Assembly: GCA_947650365.1 (NCBI GenBank)
Contig: OX393550.1
Location: forward strand, 114,744,532 to 114,808,531
From: Chamaelirium japonicum
Lineage: Eukaryota; Streptophyta; Magnoliopsida; Liliales; Melanthiaceae
Reading direction: 5' to 3'
Length of the DNA stretch: 64,000 nucleotides
Made by a program: the position numbers and the translations under genes. Positions within the stretch are counted from its first letter, which is position 1. Every line of letters starts with the position of its first letter. The notes beneath the pieces are model-generated. The model made no database searches. It was not told where the DNA came from and saw only the letters and a list, made by a program, of their open reading frames with translations. This document shows, one piece after another, positions 21,701 through 33,700 of this stretch.

Positions 21701-24700
21701 CTTCAGCCCAGTAGGAGTAAGGAACAGACGCAGAGAGAAGCAGGGCTCGTGCAGTCTCAAGGACATGACGATGCTTGCGTTCGGCAACGCCGTTCTGCTC
21801 ATGGGTGTGGGGACAGGACTGCTGGTGAAGAGTGCCGTGAGACTGAAGGATCTCATGCATCTCAGAGGAGAGATACTCCTTGGCACAATCAGACCGAAAG
21901 GTCTTGATGCGCCGACCAAACTGAGTGTGGATCATAGTAGTAAATCTCCTAAAGATGTGAGGTACTTCAGATCAATGACGCATAAGATAGACCCAGGTGC
22001 ACCTAGAATAGTCATCGATAAATCACACATAATACATATAACCCGATAGAGATGAACTGGAGCAGGACCCCAAATATCCGAATGAACTAAATCAAATAAA
22101 GTATCAGACTGGAAAGTACTAGCAGAAAATGGAAGAGCTAGATGCTTTGCCAGTCTACAACCCGTACAAACAGAGAGGGGGGAGAAAGATGCTCAACCCA
22201 AAGCGCCCGAATGGAATACGCTTTTGAGTCGATCACTCGATATATGACCCAACCTTCTGTGCCACAGGTCGGCATCAGAGGTGACAGACATGACAGACGC
22301 AACTGAAGACACATGGAGATGGTCCAACTGGTAGAGTCCTCCTGCCCTACGGCCCAGCCCAATCCTCTGACCCGTCCGCGAATCCTGCACAACACAAACA
22401 GAAGGGGTGAAGGTGACAGTCAGGCCAGAGTCGCAAAGAGAACTGATAGAAATCAGATTAATATTAAGACGGGGGGCATGATGGACATGGGGTAGGGTCA
22501 GGCGACCAGAAGGGTCAGAGGTGGTGGTGATGGAGCCACATTGCGGAATAGGGACGAGAGTCCCATCCGCAGTGCGAACCTCCTGGTGGGTGGTAGTGGA
22601 AGAGCAGTCCGTGAGGACAGTAGAGTCAAAAGTAAGGTGACAGGAGGCACCCGAATCAAAGATCCATGGAGCAGTAGTACCAGAGGTGACAGACAAGCCG
22701 TGCGCAGTCGCAGAGCCGGTGGAGGCTAGGTGGCGGAGAAGGAGCTCCTCGAGGCGCTGAAGACGGTCCGGCTCAGGCTGAGAAGGTGCTGTAGTAGCAG
22801 TGGGGAGCATCGAGGCCTCTACAGTAGCAAATGTACCACCAAAGTGGCGGAAGAAAGACGAACCACATCCACGGCTCCGTCCACCTCGACCGCCGCGTCG
22901 ATCGTCGCGGGAAGTCGAAGCCCAGCGTGGGGCTCTCTCATCCGAACCCCAGCGGGGGTTGCGTGGAGGACGTGTAGGGCATTCGCGCTTCATGTGGCCA
23001 GGCTCCTTGCAGTAGTGACAGAAGACAGCCTTATCGGAGAACCCGGCTGCCAGGACAGTGTCGGAGCTAGGAGCAAGTGGAGGAGGACGAGCGCCCTGAG
23101 TCTGAAGGAGGGTCTCCTCGTCGACTAAGGCAAGTAAAGCATCCTCTAGCCGAGGGAGTGGCTCACGGTGCAGGAGCTGGGCAGCTATGAGAGCAAATTC
23201 CAGCCGAAGCGCTGCCAGGAACTGGTGCAGGTGGCCCTCGTCGAGGTAGCACTGGAAATCCCGGGAGCGGGGGCAGGCACACCGCTCCGGGATCAGTGAG
23301 TCCAGCTCATGCCAGTAGGCACTCATCTGACTGAAGAAATCCTGAATGGTACGCTCCCCCTGACGGGCAGACTGCGAGTCACAGATGAGCTGATGCCGGC
23401 GTGCGCCTCCACGCGGGAGAAAACGGTCCCGGAGATACTCCCACATCGCGCGCGCTGTCGAAAGGCGACCGATGGGAGCAAGAAGCGGACGAGCAACAGA
23501 GTCCAGAAGGTACGCCCGGATGGCCTGATCGTGGTGGCGCCACGTAAGAGCAGCAACGGTGGTGGCCGTGGTAGCAGTCGCAGCAGAAGACGCTGCGCTG
23601 CTGGAGACAGAGGAGGAACCGAAGTAGTCAGTGGGAGGAGTATCCTCGCCGGTGATGTGACCCCACAGATCACGACTGAAGAGAGCGGCCTCGACGGTGA
23701 GGGCCTCGACGGTGAGGGACCAGTCAGGCCAGTCGCTGGCCGATGACAACTGAAAAGCGACCGCCTTCAGCGGTGGAGAGATCGCAACGACGGACGGTAC
23801 GGCTGGAGAAGCCATGGAGGAGGCTCAATAGAGGGGGGGGAAACCGAGAAGGGGTGGGAGGCCGGTCGGGTGAAAGAGGGAGGGGGATGTAGGTGGTGGC
23901 GGGGGATGTAGGGGGGGTCGGGGGTGGAGGAAGGGGCTGCAGGGGGTTTCGGGTGGCCGGAAGGGGGGCTGTAGGGGGTTTCGGGTGGCCGGAAGGAGGG
24001 GCCGGTGGAGGAAGGGGGATGTAGGTGGTGGCGGGGGATGTAGGGGGGGTCGGGGTGGAGGAAGGGGCTGCAGGGGGTTTCAGGTGGCCGGAAGGGGGGC
24101 TGTAGGGGGGTTTCGGGTGGCCGGAAGGGGGGGCCGGTGGAGGAGAGGTGGAGGAAGGGGGATGTCGGTGGTGGCGGGGGCTGTTAGGGGGGGGGGTCGG
24201 GGGTGGAGGAAAGGGCTGCAGGGGGTGTCGGGTGGCCGGAAGGGGGGCTGTAGGGGGTTTCGGGTGTCCGGAGGGGGGGGCCGGTGGAGGAGAGGGGCCG
24301 GACGGGGTGAGCCGGTGGAGGAGGGAGGCCGGTCGGGGTGAGCCGATGGAGGAGGGAGACCGGATGGGAAGGTGCAGCCGGAGGAGGAGGACCGTCATCG
24401 TCGGGAGAACCCTAGAGCTCTGATACCATGTTAGAAGATAACGGCTAGGGTTTGGAGAGGAATAGAATGCTTTTCATTGAGGGACTCAAGCCCAATATAT
24501 GTACATGTATCCGACCCGACTGTACAGTAAACCCGACCCATCTATATGTACATTAACAGGAATAAAGCATCTTGAACTAGACTTGATTACCCGGGTTTGT
24601 GAAAATGTCTACTTTTCTCTAATCTTGGTTGAGACCCCGCTCTTGCACATGCATAAGGCGCTTAAACCAATTAGTCACCTTCAACATGGATGGAAAAGGT

Positions 24701-27700
24701 ACGAGGCGCCCTAGTCTTCAATTTCCAAATCTAAATTAGATAGTACCCTTATTGACTCATTTATCAGCTGGATTCACTGCTTCATGCTGATTGCAACTCT
24801 TGCATCATATTTTGCAAGAAATCTAACATATTCATTATATTTATTTTATTCTCTTTTTTTGTGTGTGCAGATTTTCCATTGTCTTCTTGAGGGATGCAAC
24901 TCAGTATTCTAGTGAACCCAAATGGTTTTCACTCCTGAATAGCATGCAGCACAGAAAACATTGTGGAGGAAGGGAAAAAAGTAAAAGAGGAAAAGAGTAG
25001 AAAGGAAAAAGGAAATCAAAGAATCTTTATAGATCTGGTACCGGTGGATGTAGCATAGGGTTTCTAGACTTCAAGTGGTTTTGAGATTGGGTGATCAAAG
25101 GTTTCTGAGAAATGAACTCAAAGATTCCTAAGAACTGATGTAAAGACAATTATGTCTGTTTCAAGAATTTTGACAACAATATTTTTTGGGGGGACTTGTG
25201 ATCGGTCCCTAGAATAAGTCCAGACTTGCAAAAAGGATATAAACAAATACTATACCTCATATCCCTGGAAACCAGGAGTCCTTGTTCACTTTTTGGGCCC
25301 ATTTCACAAACAAATAGCATATTCCACCAGCAAATGTATCTCGACTGTCGGATTGAATGTAAAAAGGGTATGGGTGAGATGCACCTGTCGTGGCTAGGCC
25401 CATTAATATGGCCCTTCGGAGAGGGTGCCTTGCTTGGCCCAGCACTCCAAAGGCCTACCCGCTAAGGGCCTGAGGGGAGGGCAAGGTCGGGCCCAGTTTT
25501 CATAAGCCCTCCATTATAAGGGCCGGGCTAGGAAAACCTATGGCCCGGCCCTACCCTCCATATACATAAATTATTATAAATATATATAATACTTATTAAG
25601 GGGCTAAATCAATGACTAAGTGGGACTAATCAGCCATTAATTGGTCACTCACTAAGGGGCAAACAAACCAAGCTGTTCGTGAGTGGCTTGCAAACAAGCT
25701 CGATAAAAGCTCGTTCGAGTTTGTTCGGTTACTAGTCAAGCCAAGCCCAATCCTAGAGTTTAGGCTATTTAATAAACAAGCCAAGCTCAAGCAGACCAAA
25801 GCTCGGCTCGATTGGGCTTGTGAACATGCTTATTTAGAGCTCGTGAGCAAGCTTGTGAGTAGGCTCATAAATGGCTTGAATAGACCTAACGTATAGTTTA
25901 TGCTTTTGGAGTTCATGAACAAGCTCGATAAGGGATCGTTCCATCACTAATTGAGAGAAGCCTAGCCTAAAGTTTAGGCTCGTATAATAAACGAGTCAAG
26001 CTCAAGCAAACCAAAGCTCGGCTCAGCTCGATTATTAAACAAGCCAAGCTTAAGCCTAAAGTTTAGGCTCGTTTAATAAACGAACATGTTCAAGCAGACC
26101 AAAGGTACGCTCGACTCGGCTCATTTGAAGCCCTAGTCTCATGCCCGGATATAGAAGGATGATTTTAAATGACTGCCAAAAGTCAAAAGGCAATGGTACG
26201 TGAGTAGCTTATGTAAAAAAATGATTTAACCCTTGCCTTAATGACCTAAGTGGTTAAATAAATCTGTCGAACATTAACCTGGCCTTGCTCTACCTTGGCC
26301 CGGCCTTGGTCCTTGAAGGGTCGAGTTAGCGCCCATGATTTTTTGGCCCTGAAGGGCTACGGCCAGGCTAGTGCCTGCTTATAAAACAAAGGGTTGGTCC
26401 CAGTTTGACCCCAAGATCCCCAACCCTGCCTGGCCCTGCCCTTTAACAGGCGTAGTCGTGGCTGTGTGAAAACTGAAAAGTACAGATCAAAAGCATCTCG
26501 TCAACTCCCTATTATTTATGGATGCATCTCAATTGTCGGATTGAATGTAAAAAGGGTTTTGGAGAGAGACACATGTCGCCGCTGTGTGTAAAGTACAGAT
26601 CAGATGGTCCAGATGCACCTGGAGCATCCCCACAGAAGCAAAAAACTTCTTGGAGTGTCTTTCATAGGAGCAGAAATTAGGGAGGGTTTAACATTAAAGG
26701 TAAACATTAGGTTAACGCTACATGAAAACATTAGCTGTCCTTAATGCTAAACAAGAAGTGTTTTAAGGACTGATGCCAAGTTCCCCATGTTTTTTTTGGC
26801 AACAAAAACATAAGAATTTTGCATCGGAACTTGACGTATGAAGTAAGATAACTAAAGAATGAAGGTCTTAAAGTTATTATGATAAATTCTAAGTAATACC
26901 AGTTAAAGAAATCCAAAAATCATCAATTCCAGTTAATATAAAAAGGTTACAATTGCAATAATTAAGGAAAATAGGCAAAAAGGAAATGAATTCTAGCAAA
27001 GATAACAGGGCTGAGAAATGAAGAAGCTTACATAAAACACGTGGATGTTATCAAATATCAACAGAATTGCAGTCTAATATCAGCAAAACAACACCTATAT
27101 TGACACATGACATCACATTGCATGGAATAAGGATAGCAATAAAAATATGAGGTTAAAATAGAAAATGAAGAGAAGGGAAGGAGAGACCTTACAAGTAGCA
27201 AACCCCCAAAATTTTATTTTGTTGATCTTCAATGATTTTTTTGATATACCTTATAGTAAGCCCCTCAACCACCACCCTTCTAGGATGCATACTCAAAACA
27301 TGAAGAGAGATTGCAGGCCCCTTTTTCACATGGGAAAGATATATGTGGGATCTCATTAGACCAATGGCTCCTTTGGCCACTTTTTAAATGGTCAGCTCCT
27401 CCTTTATTTAGGAATGACTTGGCCCTTTACTTAATTAGTGTAAAATATTGGCTAATTTGGTAATCCAAAGATCTTAGTTCTAGGAAAAAATTCCACTTTC
27501 TCACAAAGTAGTTTTACAAGCCTTTTCTCATAGTGTTCATCTAGATTACAAGTGTCTTTAACAATTTTGAAGGTTTTTCTAGTAAACATACTTAAATAGT
27601 AAATACTTATTTTGAGAATATATGAATGCCCAAACTTAGACTTTATGATTATTGTTCGCGCCCAAAGCATCAACCACTCAACCTCCATGTGGCAGCCCAG

Positions 27701-30700
27701 CGGGATCCCCGGGCAGGCTGCCCGAGCCACAGAAGGTGACACTGCTCCCAGAAAGCTTGCCCAGATGGGGCGGCGACTCGACGTGCCATGGGACGTCCAC
27801 GGAGGTTGTCGCCCTCACCACCGCCCGACATTTTGAAATGCAACTCCAATTTGTGGTACCTCCAAGGAAAGTGACACACCCGACCCCGGAGACCGAACGA
27901 GATGTCATCGCAACCCTTTGCCAAAGCGATAGTGATGAAGACAAGATCCGCACCATAAGCTTAATAATGCTGAAATGACTTTTTTATCCGCTGTTTTTAG
28001 GCATTTTTATGATGTTTTGGGCCATTTTTAGGCTTTATAAATGATGTAGAACGTTCCCTAAGTCGTGGGGGTTGTCTGCGACCTCATTCGAGAGCTTTTT
28101 GGACGATTCCGAAATCTTTCGGATGTGATTACTGTTATTATTAATAAAAACAGCAAATAGGTATCAGCGGGGGCGCCAACGATCGAGATTAAAACCTCGA
28201 ACCGATGGCCGGATGATCATGGTAGCCTTCTGGCATCCTCTTAATTGGCGGGCAGCCTTCTGACACCCTCTTAGATGACATGGCAGCTATTGGGCTTAAA
28301 TTAGGGGTTTAATGGGCTTATCTTAAGCCCAATAGGGCTTGATAATGAAGATGTCGCTCCCCCTCTCTCCCTTTCCGCTCCTACCCTCGCGAACCCGACC
28401 CCCTTCCACCCTCTTTTCCGCGTGGAACCCGAGGCACCCCCCCCCCCCCCCCCCCCTTGTTCGTCCTCTCTCTCTCTCCCCTTCTATTTCTCTCTTTATT
28501 TCCTTCTTTAAAACCCTCTTCCAACGCTCCGCCATCCCTCCTTTATTGATCCCCACCGTAGATTAGAAACCCTAATCCTATAAAGAGAAGGACAAACCCT
28601 AGAGAATGCAGATTTTTTGTGAAAATAAACCTCTTCGTGAGAGATAAGGGTTAACTCGTGTCCCCATCCCTTCTTCCTCGACTTCGCCTCTAGAAGCGTC
28701 GTCTTCCACCTCTGGGAGTGGTACTCGGCTAGCAAACCAAAGGATCCGGCGACCTCGTCTCAACGAACTTTCACCGTGAGCAAATCCCATGAAAGATTTT
28801 CTCGTTTTTACGGCGGTTTGATTTATCTTTGTTCTTATTTTCCTTCTTTTTTCCTAAAATTCTGCACATCATATCTTGATTCCTTTCATCCCTTTTGCTT
28901 CCCAAAAACCCTCCGCTTTGCTTCCATTACATGCCTACAAGAAGCCCTATGCCCGCCATGATCATCTTGGCTTAATCGGGATCCCGTTGGTTGTCTTTTT
29001 GCTTCATTTTCTGCATTTATTCGTTGTTGAATTTTTATTTTCTGTACCATATTACATTGTTGCGAATAAGCTTAATTATTAAAAGAAATCATATTTGTCT
29101 TTTGCCATCTAGGGAAAGGATCGTAAGTTGCCTCCCGCCCTTACCTACATCAAATAGGATGTAATTTGGAAGGTTTCCAAAAAAATCAACAGAGAGCTCG
29201 CCCAGGACAGCGTCAGCATAACGTCAATAGGGAGCTCGTCGGTCTTTCTGCTAAACCTCAAACTCGTGATTGACCCCACAGCGCAGCCCGGAGATCATCA
29301 AAGCTCGTCAGAGCTCTCTAAACCACCTCTATCAAACCCTGAAGCTTATGGTGGAGACTTCAAGCCCCGCACTCACAGTCCCGCCCAGCAGGAAGCTTAC
29401 CCGACCACCTTGGCTAAACATACCTCATAAACAAGACCCCCGAACAAAATCAACAGAGAGCTCGTCTGAGGTGAGAGCTTAACGACCACACAGAGCACGT
29501 CTAACATGACGTCAGCAGAGAGCTCGCATGATGTGGTGACATCCCAACATCCACATGGAACTTGTCATAGGTGACATCAGCGGAGAGTCGCCTGATGCGG
29601 CAACAATCAGACGTCCACATGGAGCTCGTCTGAGACGTCAACATGATCCCAACAAATAGCTCGCCTGATGTGGCAATAGCCCGACGTCCACATAGAGCTC
29701 GTCTGAGGTGACGTCGATATGACATCAGTAGAGAACTCATCTGATGTGGCGACAGTCCGACATTCACAAGGAACTTGTATAGGATGACATCAACATGACG
29801 CCAACAGAGAGCTCGTCCAAGGTGGCGACAACCCGACTTCCACAAGGAGCACGTCTTAGGTAACATCAGCGAAGAGCTCACATGGGGTGACGACAACCCG
29901 ACGTCCGTAGGGAGCTCGTCTAAGGAGACATCAGCATGACGTCAGCAGAGAGCTCGCCTGGGGTCGTGACTGTGACGACCAAGATCCAATAGCCAAGACT
30001 CTTGAGGCAGTGATGCCAAAATAGATGAGGTGATGTAAGGTGAGGTGATGTGATTTGAGGTGTCCAAGGCCATGAGTTAGCCCCAGCTGCCCCATATCGC
30101 ATAGAAAGAAAGAAATCATAAGCTATTTATATAATTTTTCCTCCCAAACATAGAAGACGCGGTTTAGAACCGTATGCCGCTACAAATTTCGTAAGAACTC
30201 CGTAGTTAAGCGTGCTCGGGCGAGAGTAGTACTAGGATGGGTGATCTTCTGAGAAGTCCTCGTGCGGGCACAAAGCGGACAATTTCTTGTGTGTTTGGGG
30301 CGGATGTTACAAAATGGTATCAGAGCCGGTTCTCCTCGCGATGGGGGGGTCTAACCCTACACGTAAATGTGTAGCCCTTAAGGGCGTGGATTGTGTCTAT
30401 CAAGATCCAATAGCCAATAGCCAAGACTCCTGAGGTTATGATGCCAAGATGGATGAGGCATAGTGAGGTGAGGTGTCCAAGTCCAGAAGTTAGCCCCACA
30501 TCACCTGGAGAGAAGATCCTGAGCTAGTTATATAATTTTTCCTCCCAACATAGAAGACGCGTTTTAAAACCGTGTGCCGATACAGATTTCGTAAGAACTC
30601 CATAGTTAAGCATGCTCAAACGAGAATAATATTAGGATGGGTGACCTCCTGGGAAGTCCTCGTGCGGGCACGAGCAAATCGTACAATATCTTGTGTGTTT

Positions 30701-33700
30701 GGGACGGATGTTACAGTGACAGCCCAACATCCGTAGGCAGCTCGTTTTGTGGTGACATCAGCATGACGTCAACAAAGAGCTCGTCTGAAAGGACGTCAGC
30801 CCGTTGTAAATGAGGAGCTCACATTCCAACTTGACTTGGCCAAGTATCTAATAAACAAGACCAACAAGAACCACGACAAGCCCGCCCGAGTGACGAGGAG
30901 CTCACGTTTGCCACCTCAAGAAAGCTATCCCCTGATGGAAGATAGGTAGGGCATCAGGTGGTAAGTAGTGTGCAAGGTGTTAGACCGCTTATCAGATGTC
31001 AGACGATGGCACCCACTTGACTTGTCGGCACCAGCCCGATGACGAAGTGTAAAAAGTGATCGGTCGATCCACCATCGCGACGCAATGCGCCTGACACCCG
31101 AATAATCTCCTAGTCATGCGGTGTTCGTTCATTCCAACCTAGCGCTGCCACCTGGCGACCACGTAGGCGAGCACGCTCTGCTTCATCCCAACGTTGTCAC
31201 GTGGCGAGCACGCTTTGCTCCAACCCGACGCTGCCACCTAGCAACCATGTGAGCGAGCACGCTCTGCTCTAACCTGACGCCACTACCTGGCAAACACGTA
31301 GGCGAATATGTGTCAACCTTTCCTCCCCCTTCGAGTCCTATAAAAGCACCCCCCCGAGCCCGACGGAAATGGTTGGATCCCTGTGAGTAAAAACAAACCA
31401 CTCAACTACCTCCTTTTGTTTTTCCCTCGTCTTCTTCCGTCCCCTTGTTTGGGCCATCACTGACTTGAGTGTCCGAGAGTTCTTGCTCCAGAGGGAGCCG
31501 ACCGTTCTTGAACCTTTGTTGCCTTGCAAGTCGCCGCAACAACCTGCGATACCCACCTGCGATCGAGAAGATCGGCAGGCCCAGTAGCGGTTCTCCTCCA
31601 GTAGGCCCCTCACCTAAAGTGTTCGTCGATCGGCCTCCAAACATTTATAATCAATCTCAAAGTTTCAATCCTTACATACACATAATCAATCTCAAGGTTT
31701 CAAATTTCAATCCTTACCTAATGGATACCATTAACATGCCTCAACTTAAGCCATGTAATAGAATCAAACTGAATCATATGTTGTACTAAACTATCCAATT
31801 GTTATACTAATCGCTCGATTTCTATGATAATCAGAGACTATCAGGGAAGTGAGTGTGACTTCATGTTACTGATGAACTATACCGGATTTTCAAGACCCTG
31901 GGTACTAAGGCTAAGGCATGCACTGAAAAACATTTGTCATTAAGGAACAGAATGTACCCCTGCCTATGTTTAGAAATGAAATATGTTTTCCCCGATCAAC
32001 AACGGATTCAAAACTGCAGCTTACCCCATTCGACAAAAACTTCAAAGAAAATGAAAAAAAAAAATACATTAATGATTAACCATTCCACGACTCCTATAAT
32101 ATAGAAGGAATAAAAATAACAAATTACCAGTGCCACAAAGCTTGTAATCGTATAACTGAAAATGTTTATGAAGCTTGAGTTGATTACAGGAGTTCGATCA
32201 TCTGATTAAGTTAGTAACCAGTATAATGAATGTTAGTCTTCTTTTATTTTCTTACGCGTAAAATAGTTCAGTTGCATGCATCAATTTTTACCTGCCGCAG
32301 TTTTCTATTGTCTCAGATTTCCACAATTTTGTTACCATTTGTTCTGTACACATGCTGGTGTAACTCAGCTTATAAGGCATGTGATATCTGCTATTTCCCT
32401 CAATTTGATATTATGCAAAGTTTAATGCTCTTAATAAAAAAAGATGGCACGTCGGTTTCTGAAGCTCAAAACCTTATGATGTGTATTGTAAAGTATAAGC
32501 TCTATAACATGCCTCGGGGCAGTGTATTGCTGAAGCCCAAAAGAAAAGGGAAAGAAAAAAGATGAAGGAAGTTTTCGCTTTCGTTGGGTTTGGGTGGAGA
32601 ATTGCTAAAAGAAAATTTTAACCAACTATTCTCTCAAATTCTTTTCCTTTTCAATTAACCAAGTAAAAGAAGGGAAGTTCGGGTTGGATTTTCTTCCTTT
32701 CCTTTCACTTTCTCCAAAACAAGTTCAAAAATATTCATGCAGAAGAAAACTTTTGCAATGATAACCCTTCCCCTTCAATTTGATCCACTAGTCCTTATAA
32801 TGAGGATGTTACACATGGATCTGATCTAACTTGTCAATCTAGAATTTAACATCGTTAAACATAAACATACAGAAGAAAAAAAAAGTTCAGCATTTAACAT
32901 CTGAGATTAAATTCGAATAATTGAGTCCAACAGCCGTGTTGATAAGTTCATTAACCCTGGAACAATATAAATACTATATGCGACATGAAGATTTTGCTTA
33001 TGAACATAAAGAAACATGGTCAAGAATCTGACAGCAGAGAGTAAAGAAAGTATTCTTAGTAATGTCTATGTAAAAGTTAAAAAAATTACGACAAAATTGG
33101 GATGGAGTTCTTCAACTTACTAACTTGGATCTTCTCTGGTAGGTGTAGATATTGCAACGCCGGATAACTGACATGAAAAATGGATTTCTTGGTTGAATTA
33201 CACGAGCCAATTTTATTGCTTTCTTATGTTCTTCATTAGTTAAGCGATGGCCCTTTGATATGAGAAAGGTTGCATTCTCATCTTGCAATTCATCAGATTC
33301 CTGCTCAATGCGATGCTTTGCACCTTTTGAAGCGGTGTTTTTTCCTAAACCATTTCAGATCAAAATGTGTGAAAAATAGGGAGTCTACAAAGTAAATTAA
33401 AATGGAAATCCATGTTTCAAAATGGAAACCGAAAACTTCTACGTGTATCCATTCAAATAATTCGCAAAAATAGGGTGTCTACAAGGAAAATTAAAATGGC
33501 AATCCATGTTTCAAAATGGAAACCGGAAACTTCTACGTGTATCCATTCAAATAATTCGCTAGTGTGGACTTACATATAATACGATGATGTATGCAACATA
33601 AAGTATAAGAGAAGCATAGCATCTGAAACTTTCGGTGCAAAGATAATGAAGAAAATGACAATAAATATTTTGGAACAGTGAAGAACATAAGCAAGTTGCA

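Larger units (their letters stand above)
19268..24558 (-). mobile_element. Complete Ty1/copia retrotransposon, 5.3 kb, in B3 intron 4
   Basis: Two 130-bp LTRs (19268-19397 and 24429-24558) start TGTTAGAAG and end ATTAACA and differ at two positions. The target duplication is GGAAT (19263-19267 and 24559-24563). Next to the 5' LTR (right, minus strand) is TGGTATCAGAGC, the initiator-Met tRNA primer site. Next to the 3' LTR is the purine tract GAGTTTGAGGGGGAG. Gag-protease, integrase and RT-RNase H follow in copia order. Copy B has the empty site, GTGACGGGATAAAGC at about 59085. Frameshifts and stops inside mean it could move only with helper proteins. Confidence 0.95.
29971..30715 (+). mobile_element. 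Complete Cassandra-type TRIM retrotransposon with 5S rRNA sequence in its LTRs
   Basis: LTRs at 29971-30311 (341 bp) and 30392-30715 (324 bp) start TGTG and end GATGTTACA. The target duplication GTGAC (29966-29970 and 30716-30720) is perfect. The primer site TGGTATCAGAGCC (30315-30327, initiator-Met type) follows the first LTR. The interior is only 80 bp and encodes nothing. Each LTR carries about 100 bp closely matching plant 5S rRNA (AGTTAAGCGTGCTCGGGCGA, GTACTAGGATGGGTGA, GAAGTCCTCGTG). This is the hallmark of the Cassandra family. Removing the element restores a normal unit of the surrounding array. Confidence 0.95.
27640..31640. mobile_element. Gypsy-LTR-like sequence with internal tandem array, interrupted
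   Basis: The parts 27650-27950 and 29160-29970 and the end 30716-31640 share a style (GAGCTCGTCTGAGGTGACGT words) and, up to about 30860, align with 59757-60860 in copy B, so the insertion predates the duplication. The right part has a TATA box (CTATAAAAG, about 31338-31346) followed by a leader (TGACTTGAGTGTCCGAGAG, GGTTCTCCTCCAG) like those of plant gypsy LTRs. No gag or pol is found, so it is perhaps a solo or truncated LTR. Exact ends are uncertain. Confidence 0.5.

Noticed and set aside
24415-24428. TGGTATCAGAGC as part of a tRNA gene
   Set aside because: It is a retrotransposon primer-binding site beside an LTR. The same applies at 30315, 36000 and 54296. No tRNA cloverleaf surrounds any of them.
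28323-28566. Small genes flanking the C-run
   Set aside because: They are low-complexity Gly/Arg or Pro/Ser frames through a poly-C and TC-rich tract, with no domain. The C-run length itself may be an assembly error.
30171-30670. Two 5S rRNA genes
   Set aside because: The first third of 5S is missing and both lie inside LTRs of a Cassandra element with a perfect target duplication.
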